From Chryseobacterium rhizosphaerae (GTDB lineage Bacteria; Bacteroidota; Bacteroidia; Flavobacteriales; Weeksellaceae), in assembly GCF_003385455.1 (NCBI RefSeq), contig NZ_QNUF01000034.1, forward strand, positions 1 to 48,063: a DNA stretch of 48,063 nt. Reading direction: 5' to 3'. The notes under the pieces are model-generated. The model ran no database searches. It saw only the letters and a program-made list of their open reading frames with translations, and was not told where the DNA came from. Made by a program: the position numbers and the translations under genes. Positions 36,035 through 43,543 of the stretch are shown here, one piece after another; the first letter of the stretch is position 1; each line of letters opens with the position of its first letter.

Positions 36035-36070
36035 AATAAGACTTCCCTGTCACAGAGAAGTCTTATTTTT
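36035..36070 (+). terminator. Terminator after the first M1 peptidase gene
   Basis: A perfect 11-bp stem AATAAGACTTC / GAAGTCTTATT (36035-36045 with 36057-36067) and T's. Confidence 0.85.
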
Positions 36071-36093
36071 GTCTCTTATTGATAAAATAAACT

Positions 36094-36921
36094 ATGAATT
36101 TCAGATTTTCAATTATGCTCCTAATGCTTTTTGTATTGGGATTTTCACAGGATCTTACAGTGATGAGTTTTAATATCCGGCTTAATGTAGAATCGGATAA
36201 AGAGAATGCGTGGCCTCAGAGAAAGCAGGATGTAGCAGATTTACTAACCTACTATCACCCGGATTATTTTGGAGTTCAGGAAGCACTTCCTGAGCAGATG
36301 AAAGATATTAAAAGCGGATTGAAGAATTATGACTATATCGGGGTAGGAAGAGATGATGGAAAAGAAAAGGGGGAGTTTTCTGCTATTTTTTATGATACCA
36401 ACAGGCTGGATGTGATAAAATCCGGAACATTCTGGTTATCTGAAACTCCGGAGAAACCTTCCAAAGGATGGGATGCAGCATTGAACAGAATCTGTACTTA
36501 TGCTGTGTTTAGGGATAGAAAATCTAAAAAAGAATTTTTAGCAATGAATCTTCATTTTGATCATGTTGGTAATGTGGCAAGGGTTAAGTCTTCGGAATTA
36601 ATTATAAAAAAGATCAAAGAACTTAATCCAAAAAACCTTCCTGTCACCTTAAGTGGAGATTTTAACCTGACAGATGATACAGAACCTATTAAGATTCTTT
36701 CTCAACATATGAAAGACAGTTTCTATCATTCGGAAACAAAACATTATGGCCCGGTAGGAACCTTTACAGCCTTTAATGTCAATGAAGTACCTAAAGAAAG
36801 GATTGATTATATTTTTACAAAAGGTTTCAAAATCAAATCAAATAGACACATCAATGACAGAAGAGAGAACCTGCTGTATCCATCGGACCACTTTCCGGTG
36901 ATTACTGAGCTTTCTTTCTAA
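36094..36921 (+). CDS. Secreted endonuclease/exonuclease/phosphatase (EEP) family protein
   Basis: 275 residues with a short signal peptide (about 1-18, ending GFSQD). The EEP fold is recognised by VMSFNIRLN (Asn27), VQEALPEQ (catalytic Glu63), LSGDFNLTDD and the C-terminal SDHFPV motif with Asp-His. Substrates in this family range from DNA to phospholipids and sugar phosphates, and nothing here decides it. Export suggests phosphodiester scavenging outside the cytoplasm. Its stop lies 2 bases from the stop of the convergent response-regulator gene. Confidence 0.88.
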   Translation: MNFRFSIMLLMLFVLGFSQDLTVMSFNIRLNVESDKENAWPQRKQDVADLLTYYHPDYFGVQEALPEQMKDIKSGLKNYDYIGVGRDDGKEKGEFSAIFYDTNRLDVIKSGTFWLSETPEKPSKGWDAALNRICTYAVFRDRKSKKEFLAMNLHFDHVGNVARVKSSELIIKKIKELNPKNLPVTLSGDFNLTDDTEPIKILSQHMKDSFYHSETKHYGPVGTFTAFNVNEVPKERIDYIFTKGFKIKSNRHINDRRENLLYPSDHFPVITELSF

Positions 36922-36923
36922 AA

Positions 36924-37610
36924 TTAATATGTTGGAAAATCAACTTCAAATCCAATTCCTCTAAGGGATTGGATTTTTACTTCCTGGTCATGGCTGAAAT
37001 ATTTTCTGAGTCTGCTGATAAATACATCAAGGCTTCTTCCTGTAAAATAATCATTGGTTTCCCAGAGGCTATCCAGGATATTGTCTCTTGTTATCGTGGT
37101 ATGATTATGCTTCAAAAGATAGACAAGAAGTTCCTGTTCCCGAACGGTAAGGCGTATATTCCCCTCGCTGTGTGAAAGTAGAAGTTTACTGGTGTCTAAA
37201 GAGTATTCTCCAATTTTAATATATGTTTCTACAGCAGTAGGTAAGGTTCTTTTCAGTATGTTTTTTATTCTCAAAGTTAGTTCCTCAGGGTCGCAGGGTT
37301 TGGCAATATAATCGTCTGCTCCTATTTTCAATCCTGTTAACCGGTCTATTTTCTGATTCTTGGCGGTTAAAAAGAGCAGTGGAAAGTCATTTTTTTCCTT
37401 CAGGATCATTTTGGCTAAAGAAAAACCATCAATATTAGGCATCATAATATCCAGAATTCCTATATGGAAGGGAAGTCCGGAAGGGAGAATTTGTACGATA
37501 TCTTCAGGGTTTTGAAACCAGCTGACTTCAAAATCTTCAAGTTCAAGATATTGTTTAAGGATCATTCCGAAATCTGGATCATCTTCTGCTAAAAGGATTT
37601 TAGTTTTCAT
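36924..37610 (-). CDS. OmpR/PhoB-family response regulator
   Basis: 228 residues. The receiver domain (1-115) has acidic pocket Glu9-Asp10-Asp11, phosphoacceptor Asp53 (GILDIMMPNIDGF), Thr81 and Lys103. The winged-helix DNA-binding domain occupies about 130-228 (LTVREQELLVYLLKHN, SLDVFISRLRKYF, SLRGIGFEV). ATG 37610 is the true start; a longer frame from 37688 adds residues not part of a receiver. It overlaps the kinase gene by 11 bases, so the pair is co-translated. It resembles Bacteroidota RprY. The TTAACC repeats at 38969-38985 and 39042-39069 are its probable binding sites. Confidence 0.93.
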   Translation of the reverse strand: MKTKILLAEDDPDFGMILKQYLELEDFEVSWFQNPEDIVQILPSGLPFHIGILDIMMPNIDGFSLAKMILKEKNDFPLLFLTAKNQKIDRLTGLKIGADDYIAKPCDPEELTLRIKNILKRTLPTAVETYIKIGEYSLDTSKLLLSHSEGNIRLTVREQELLVYLLKHNHTTITRDNILDSLWETNDYFTGRSLDVFISRLRKYFSHDQEVKIQSLRGIGFEVDFPTY

Positions 37611-38919
37611 AAGGAATAGATATTTTAAAAGTAGTTCCCACTTTAGGCTGGCTGGAAACCTGTACTTTGCCATGATATTCGGTAACAATTCTTTTGACGA
37701 TATACAGCCCCAGTCCCAGTCCTTTATTGTTATGGATATTATTGGCCTGTATTCTGTAAAATTTTTCGAAAATATTTTTTAATTCTTTCGTTTCCATACC
37801 AAAGCCATTGTCTGAAACCTCAATTTCTAAATGCTGTTGAGAACTGCTGATATTAACTTTTATATTGGAGGCACCATACTTTACACTGTTCTCACAGAGA
37901 TTTTTAATAACGGTTTCCATCAGATTTTTATCAAACGGAAGTTCCTGTGATATATTATTTTCAAGTGTAAAATCTGCAGTAGAATAGGTGAAGGCCAGAT
38001 CCTGAATAAAGAAGTTCCAATCTTCAGGCTTTACAGCAGTCACTTTATCCGGTATTTCATCTTTGTGAAGTTGGGACATAAGGGTCTCAAGTCTGTAAAT
38101 CTGCCGGTCAATAAGGGGAAGCGTTTCCGGGTTCCAATCTTTCTTTAGGGTTTTAGCGGCTATTTTTAAGGTGGCAATTGGGGTTTTGAATTCGTGTGAG
38201 ATATTGTCTACTACGGTGTGAAGTACCTCTACCTGTTTTTGCTGTCTGATCAGGTTCTTAACGGTGAAAATATACAGCAGAAGAACGCTTGCAAGCAGGA
38301 TAATACAGCAAATAATCAATAAAGTAAGTTCTTTAAAAACAATAATCTTGATATTGGCAATTTCAAATTCAGTTTTGCTTTTGACCAGAAAAGTATTTTT
38401 TCTTTCAATTTCTTTATTGTTACTGTCATTCCTTTGGGTAGAAGAGGTTTCCCAGCTGCTGGTTGTTGAGATTTTAGAATTTTTAACCTTATTTTTTGTC
38501 TCATAAATAACGATAGGCTGATCAATTATTTTGGTGCTGTCTGGGAGATGTATGATGGAATAGTATTGAATTTTTGCAGAAATGTCATAGCCTTCTTTTT
38601 TGAAACGGCTGCTGATATAACGGTTTAGCTTTTCTCTGGTAGGTTGTCTGTTGGCCAAAAAATGGGTTAAAAACTCTTTTTTGCTGATTTCCTTATCATG
38701 ATATTTGATAATAATACTCTGAAGAGAATCATCTTTCATCTCTTTTGTACTGACATCCTCCAGTTTATCGGTGTAATTGGATAAGCCTTCCTGAATAGAC
38801 CTATAGATATCCCTTTCTTTTACCTGATAGGTTTTGTAAATAAAAAACACCTGGATTCCCAATAAAATCAGGAACAACGTAGCGAATAGAGGAATAAGGT
38901 ATTTGCTTTTGGACATCAT
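37600..38919 (-). CDS. Sensor histidine kinase (RprX-like)
   Basis: 439 residues. Membrane helices at about 8-29 and 196-219 bracket a periplasmic sensor region of about 165 residues with no known domain. HisKA follows with phospho-acceptor His242 (NISHEFKTPIATLK), then the HATPase domain with N-box ENSVKYGAS, DNGFGM and GLGLGLYIV. It phosphorylates the adjacent regulator. The first two codons are both ATG (38919 and 38916). A -7 element TATCTTTG lies 5 bases upstream with no -33 partner, suggesting activator dependence. Confidence 0.93.
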   Translation of the reverse strand: MMSKSKYLIPLFATLFLILLGIQVFFIYKTYQVKERDIYRSIQEGLSNYTDKLEDVSTKEMKDDSLQSIIIKYHDKEISKKEFLTHFLANRQPTREKLNRYISSRFKKEGYDISAKIQYYSIIHLPDSTKIIDQPIVIYETKNKVKNSKISTTSSWETSSTQRNDSNNKEIERKNTFLVKSKTEFEIANIKIIVFKELTLLIICCIILLASVLLLYIFTVKNLIRQQKQVEVLHTVVDNISHEFKTPIATLKIAAKTLKKDWNPETLPLIDRQIYRLETLMSQLHKDEIPDKVTAVKPEDWNFFIQDLAFTYSTADFTLENNISQELPFDKNLMETVIKNLCENSVKYGASNIKVNISSSQQHLEIEVSDNGFGMETKELKNIFEKFYRIQANNIHNNKGLGLGLYIVKRIVTEYHGKVQVSSQPKVGTTFKISIPYEN

Positions 38920-38924
38920 TAAAA

Positions 38925-38932
38925 CAAAGATA
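38925..38932 (-). promoter_or_regulatory. -7 element of the histidine kinase operon, no visible -33
   Basis: TATCTTTG on the minus strand is a perfect TAnnTTTG, ending 5 bases before the kinase start, so the transcript would be nearly leaderless. No TTG lies 17-23 nt upstream. The TTAACC pair at 38969-38985 lies about 50-65 bases before the inferred transcription start. Confidence 0.5.
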
Positions 38933-38968
38933 AAGCTTTAGCTATTTTCGGGGATATATATTTTGATA

Positions 38969-38985
38969 TTAACCTTTCATTAACC
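38969..38985. promoter_or_regulatory. TTAACC direct-repeat pair, 11-bp period
   Basis: TTAACC at 38969-38974 and 38980-38985 start exactly 11 bases apart. The pattern fits an OmpR/PhoB-family dimer. It is nearest the kinase promoter. Confidence 0.6.
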
Positions 38986-39041
38986 CATGATTCAGTGTGT
39001 TTTTCGTGCCTTCTGTAAAGAGGAAAACAGAAAAATAACCG

Positions 39042-39069
39042 TTAACCCATCATTAACCTCCTGTTAACC
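39042..39069. promoter_or_regulatory. TTAACC direct-repeat triplet, 11-bp period
   Basis: TTAACC at 39042-39047, 39053-39058 and 39064-39069, each 11 bases after the last, on one face of the helix. It is about 85-112 bases before the outer-membrane barrel gene. The same hexamer and spacing occur in the pair at 38969. Confidence 0.65.
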
Positions 39070-39102
39070 GAAATTTCCGTGCTCAATTCGGAGTTTTGTC
39101 CC

Positions 39103-39130
39103 ATAAAACAATAGGACAATCTTGTTTTAT
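39103..39130. promoter_or_regulatory. Inverted repeat before the barrel gene
   Basis: ATAAAACAA (39103-39111) and TTGTTTTAT (39122-39130) are perfect 9-bp mirror halves with a 10-bp spacer. A second, interleaved pair TTGTCC (39096-39101) and GGACAA (39114-39119) overlaps it. Either could be an operator or an RNA hairpin in the leader. Confidence 0.45.
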
Positions 39131-39153
39131 ATCATTTTAAATTAAATGTTATC

Positions 39154-41523
39154 ATGTATAAATTTCTTTTTTTTCTGTGCTTGCCCATGTTGATGCTGGC
39201 TCAAAAGCAAAAACTTTTGGGAACGGTTGAGAACACGGAAAATGAAAAGCTTTCCACAGTACAGGTGGAACTGTATAATTCCAGGAATGAATTAATCAAA
39301 ACTTTAAAGACGGATGGTAACGGTAATTTTACGCTGGAAAATATCTCTGAACAATATGTGAGACTGGTAATAAAAAATGAAGGATACTCTTTATTTGAAA
39401 AGAAACTGGATCTGCAAAAGCCTGAGCCGCTACATATCATCATGAAAAAAGAGTCTCATGAAATAGGAGAGGTGGTGATGACCAAGCGGAAGCCTTTGGT
39501 AAAAAGAAAAGTAGACCGTCTGGAGTTTAATGTGGAGAACAGTAATATCTCATCACTCAATGCCTGGGAGATTTTGAAAAATACACCTAATGTAACGGTT
39601 AATAATAATGTACTTGCTGTAAAGGGGAGTACCGGGATTTTGGTGACTATTAATGATAAAAAGGTGATGCTGACCGGTGATGAACTGAAAAATCTTTTGG
39701 AAAATACGCAGGGAGATGAGGTGAAGTCTGTAGAAGTAATCACTAATCCGCCTGCAAAGTATGAGGCATCAGGGAGTGCGGTACTGAATATTATTATGAA
39801 AAAAAACAAGATTGAAGGTTACCGGGGAATTCTCTCTTCAAAATATGTGCAGACACAGTACGCAAAAGGTGTTTTCGGACTTTCTCAATATTATAAAAAA
39901 GATAAACTCTCCGTGATGGCGAGTTATTATAAAGGGATGGGTACTTACTATAGGGAAGGAACAGATTATGTCAATTATCTGGAAAGCCAGAAGAGATGGG
40001 TAAGTACGATGAACAGGAAGGATAAAAACTATAACCAGAATACCCTGAATTTTAATGTGGAATATGAGCTGGACAGTTTGACCAGCTTAAGCCTCAACTA
40101 TTCAGGGTTTTTCTCTCCAAAGTCTCATGGAATATACAATGTCCCTACAATAATCTATAATAATCAGAATATTGCTGAGTCTGATTATACCACAATCAAT
40201 GACCACCAAAACCGCAGTATTAATAATTCTTTAAGCTTTCAGGTAGATAGGAAATTGAACAAAAAAAGCAGCCTTTCATGGATCAATTATTTTACAGGAA
40301 ACAATGCCGATAAGTATCAAAATGTAATCACTTCCCTGAATTTTGCAGGACAGCCTCCGAGAGAAGAGAATTTTATGACTCAAAATAAAACTGATGTTCA
40401 ACTGTATTCCACACAGGCAGATTATCACTGGAAAAATGAAAAATTTGACCTGGAATCCGGAGTGAAATACAGTTTTGTGAAAACAAACAGCAGATTGGAT
40501 TTTTCTGATAATGAAAATGGAATGCTGCAGTACAGACCAGATAAAAGCAGTATTTTTGATTATAAGGAACACAATTTTGCCGTTTATTCTTCTTTGGGAT
40601 ACACTATCGGAAAATGGAACTTCAAAGCCGGACTTCGTGCAGAAATGACCGATCTGGAGGGAATTGTTTCTGAACCTTATGACCGGAATAAAAATAAATA
40701 CTGGAATCTTTTCCCCACTTTTTATACACAATATACTACGGAAAATAAACAGGAATTTGGATTTTCCTACGGCAAACGCATCAGCAGGCCTACCTATTCA
40801 TGGCTGAATCCTGCAAAGTCTTATTATAATCTTTTCTCTTATTATCAGGGAGATCCCAAATTAAAGGCAACCATTACTCATAATCTTAACTTTATCTATT
40901 CCTGGAAAGAATGGAATCTTGATCTATACTATCGAAAAGAGATCTATCCTTCTATGGAAATTTCCTTCCAGGAGCCCAGTACCAACAGTTTGATCTACTA
41001 TTTTACCAATATTGAAAAAGGGGAAGCTTTCGGACTGAGTTTATATAAGAATTTTCAGATAAAACCATGGTGGAATCTTATTCTGTCCGAAAATCTGGAA
41101 CATAATGAAAATTATTTTAAAGGTACCGACGGAATACTGTACAAAAATAAGGTATGGAACTGGGTTTCCAATGTTTCTACAAGCTTCACACTGGATAAAA
41201 GCAATGACTGGAAGCTGGAAGTAGGTCACCGTTACTATTCTCCGGGAATACAGGGAACCTTTAGAATTTCGAATGCCTGGACTGCTTATTTTGTAATGAA
41301 CAGAAAGTTCTTTAACAAAAAGCTTGATGCCAGTTTTATATTCAATGATATTTTCAGAACCATGGGGCAGAAAGTGAGTACTCAATATGCTAATCAGGAT
41401 AATTATTTCCTGGATTATAGTGATACACAAGGTTTTACTTTTTCTTTGAAGTTCAATTTTGGAAACCAGTCTGTAAAGAATGCTAAGACAATTAAGAAGA
41501 CAGAAGAACAGGAGAGATTGTAA
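39154..41523 (+). CDS. Outer-membrane beta-barrel protein with CarboxypepD_reg domain (OMP_b-brl_3 type)
   Basis: 789 residues. Signal peptide about 1-16 (LPMLMLAQK), a carboxypeptidase-regulatory-like domain (18-95, KLLGTVENTENEKLSTVQVEL), a plug-like region (about 110-220: RKVDRLEFNVENSN, WEILKNTPNVTV, AKYEASGSAVLNIIMKK) and a C-terminal barrel of many alternating strands ending GFTFSLKFNFGNQ. No TonB box was identified. It resembles TonB-dependent-receptor relatives that pass ligands through the outer membrane; the ligand is unknown. Divergent from the two-component genes and sharing their regulatory region. Confidence 0.88.
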   Translation: MYKFLFFLCLPMLMLAQKQKLLGTVENTENEKLSTVQVELYNSRNELIKTLKTDGNGNFTLENISEQYVRLVIKNEGYSLFEKKLDLQKPEPLHIIMKKESHEIGEVVMTKRKPLVKRKVDRLEFNVENSNISSLNAWEILKNTPNVTVNNNVLAVKGSTGILVTINDKKVMLTGDELKNLLENTQGDEVKSVEVITNPPAKYEASGSAVLNIIMKKNKIEGYRGILSSKYVQTQYAKGVFGLSQYYKKDKLSVMASYYKGMGTYYREGTDYVNYLESQKRWVSTMNRKDKNYNQNTLNFNVEYELDSLTSLSLNYSGFFSPKSHGIYNVPTIIYNNQNIAESDYTTINDHQNRSINNSLSFQVDRKLNKKSSLSWINYFTGNNADKYQNVITSLNFAGQPPREENFMTQNKTDVQLYSTQADYHWKNEKFDLESGVKYSFVKTNSRLDFSDNENGMLQYRPDKSSIFDYKEHNFAVYSSLGYTIGKWNFKAGLRAEMTDLEGIVSEPYDRNKNKYWNLFPTFYTQYTTENKQEFGFSYGKRISRPTYSWLNPAKSYYNLFSYYQGDPKLKATITHNLNFIYSWKEWNLDLYYRKEIYPSMEISFQEPSTNSLIYYFTNIEKGEAFGLSLYKNFQIKPWWNLILSENLEHNENYFKGTDGILYKNKVWNWVSNVSTSFTLDKSNDWKLEVGHRYYSPGIQGTFRISNAWTAYFVMNRKFFNKKLDASFIFNDIFRTMGQKVSTQYANQDNYFLDYSDTQGFTFSLKFNFGNQSVKNAKTIKKTEEQERL

Positions 41524-41570
41524 ATAATTAAACAATATGCGGTTATTATTAGATATTCTTATTAAAGAAT

Positions 41571-41603
41571 TTGCTGCTCTATGTCACATTTTCGCTATTT
41601 TTG
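41571..41603 (+). promoter_or_regulatory. Promoter of the second M1 peptidase gene
   Basis: TTG (41571-41573) and TATTTTTG (41596-41603) with a 22-nt spacer match Bacteroidota promoters and precede ATG 41628 by 24 bases. Confidence 0.75.
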
Positions 41604-41627
41604 ATACCAATCTTAAAAAAGATAGTT

Positions 41628-43493
41628 ATGAAGAGAATTTTTTCCGGTGTGATGGTGGTGGTTTCATTGTTCCAGCTTTCTGCACAGGAGTTATATATGC
41701 CGAGAAATATCAAGAAAGCCTACGAAAAAGGAACGCGCGACATTTCGGGAGCGCCGGGTAAAAACTATTGGCAGAATAAAGGGATTTATAATGTTGAAGT
41801 AAAGGTAGATGCCAATACAAAAACAGTGTCAGGAAAAGAAACAATTGTTTATACTAATAATAGCACGGATAGTCTTAATGAATTGGCTATCAGGTTTGTT
41901 AATAACCTTCATAAACCACAATCTCCAAGATCGGGAACAGTTTCTAAAGATTTTTTATCTTCCGGACTCAAGATCAAATCATTTATTGTAAATGGTGAAA
42001 AGTATGATATTGATAGTGATGATTGGGGAACTGTTGAAAAAGTGAAATTGAAATCAGCTTTAAAATCAAAGGCTAAAGCTGAGGTTAAAATAGAATGGGA
42101 ATACCCGCTTTCAATACAGAGTGGAAGAGAGGGACAGATAGATCCTGAAACTTTTTATGTAGCTTATTCTTTCCCAAGAATTTCTGTATATGATGATTAT
42201 AATGGATGGGATATGCTTCCCCATTCAGACAGACAGGAGTTTTATAACGATTTTAATGACTATAGTTTTGCCATTACAGCACCTAAAAATTATGTAGTCT
42301 GGGCAACCGGGGATTTTCTGAATCCCGATGCTATCCTTCAGCCGGAATATTTAAAAAGATATAAAGCTTCCCTGAAGAGTGATAAGCTGATACATATTGC
42401 AACAGAGCAGGAAATGAAGTCCGGGAAAGTAACCAGACAGAATAAATGGAATGTTTGGAAGTTTAAAGCGAATCATATTACTGATTTTTGTTTTGCATTA
42501 AGTAATCATTATGTATGGGATGCGGCCAGTGTTCAGCTGAAAACAAAAAGAGCGAGTGTCCAGGCAGGATACAAAGCCGGAGCAAAAGATTTCGAACAAT
42601 ATGTGGGATGGATGCGCTATAACCTGGACTGGTTTTCGAAAAAATGGCCAGGAGTGGAATATCCTTATAATGTCATGACAGCCATTCAGGGATATGCTGA
42701 TATGGAATATCCAATGATGATTAATGATACCAGTATCCCGGATGACCTTCAGGATGCAAGACTTACAGCCGATCATGAAATTGCTCATACCTATTTTCCT
42801 TTTTATATGGGAATTAATGAAACGAGATATGCTTTTATGGACGAAGGATGGGCAACAACACTGGAATATCTTATCGGGATTGATGAAAATGGTGAAGAGA
42901 AAGCAAAAGAGTTTTATAAAAATTTTCGTGTAAAAAGGTGGATTAATGATCCTTCCGCAGAGCAGGATCAACCGGTGATCACAATGAGTACACAGGTAAG
43001 CGGTTCTGGCTATGGGAATAATTCTTATGTAAAAGCGTCTTTATCCTATCTTGCCTTAAAAGATTATCTGGGAGACGAATTGTTTAAAAAAGCATTGCTT
43101 CACTATATGGATAACTGGAATGGTAAACACCCTGTTCCCTGGGATTATTTTAATTCTATGAACACAGGGTCCGGAAAAAATCTAAACTGGTTCTTCCATA
43201 ACTGGTTTTATACCAATAATTATATAGATCTAAAAGTGGCAGGAGCTTCCCAGATGAATGACCTGCTTACTGTAAATGTTATCAATATAGGAGGATTTGC
43301 TATTCCGTTTGATGCTATTCTGTCTTATGAGGATGGAACAACAGAGAAGCTGCATTTTTCACCTTCCATTTGGGAGAAAGATCAAAAGCTGGCTGATCTT
43401 GTGATTCCGATCAAGAAAAAAGTAAAATCGGTACAGCTGGATGGAGATCTTTTTATGGATTACACTCCGGGAGACAACAGTAAAATACTATAA
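41628..43493 (+). CDS. M1 family metallopeptidase, secreted (second copy)
   Basis: 621 residues with a signal peptide (MKRIFSGVMVVVSLFQLSAQ). HEIAH supplies zinc ligands His383 and His387 with catalytic Glu384, and Glu406 in FMDEGWATT is the third ligand. The exopeptidase-type loop reads YADMEYPM. The N-terminal part (GAPGKNYWQNKGIYNVEVKV, GKETIVYTNNS) matches the M1 protein at 33.8 kb, but this copy is shorter and clearly diverged, lacking the C-terminal extension. ATG 41628 is chosen: an earlier in-frame TTG at 41571 is the promoter's -33 element. It follows the barrel gene by about 100 bases. Confidence 0.92.
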   Translation: MKRIFSGVMVVVSLFQLSAQELYMPRNIKKAYEKGTRDISGAPGKNYWQNKGIYNVEVKVDANTKTVSGKETIVYTNNSTDSLNELAIRFVNNLHKPQSPRSGTVSKDFLSSGLKIKSFIVNGEKYDIDSDDWGTVEKVKLKSALKSKAKAEVKIEWEYPLSIQSGREGQIDPETFYVAYSFPRISVYDDYNGWDMLPHSDRQEFYNDFNDYSFAITAPKNYVVWATGDFLNPDAILQPEYLKRYKASLKSDKLIHIATEQEMKSGKVTRQNKWNVWKFKANHITDFCFALSNHYVWDAASVQLKTKRASVQAGYKAGAKDFEQYVGWMRYNLDWFSKKWPGVEYPYNVMTAIQGYADMEYPMMINDTSIPDDLQDARLTADHEIAHTYFPFYMGINETRYAFMDEGWATTLEYLIGIDENGEEKAKEFYKNFRVKRWINDPSAEQDQPVITMSTQVSGSGYGNNSYVKASLSYLALKDYLGDELFKKALLHYMDNWNGKHPVPWDYFNSMNTGSGKNLNWFFHNWFYTNNYIDLKVAGASQMNDLLTVNVINIGGFAIPFDAILSYEDGTTEKLHFSPSIWEKDQKLADLVIPIKKKVKSVQLDGDLFMDYTPGDNSKIL

Positions 43494-43510
43494 TAAAACA
43501 CTATAAAAGT

Positions 43511-43540
43511 AAAAGCCTTCATATTATTGAAGGCTTTTTT
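43511..43540. terminator. Two-way terminator between M1 and PAP2 genes
   Basis: A perfect 11-bp stem AAAAGCCTTCA / TGAAGGCTTTT (43511-43521 with 43528-43538) with a 6-base loop, between convergent genes. Confidence 0.85.
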
Positions 43541-43543
43541 ATT

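Noticed and set aside
37611..37688. Longer response regulator starting at 37688
   Set aside because: The receiver fold starts at MKTKILLAEDD; the extra part is antisense-free kinase coding sequence in another frame.
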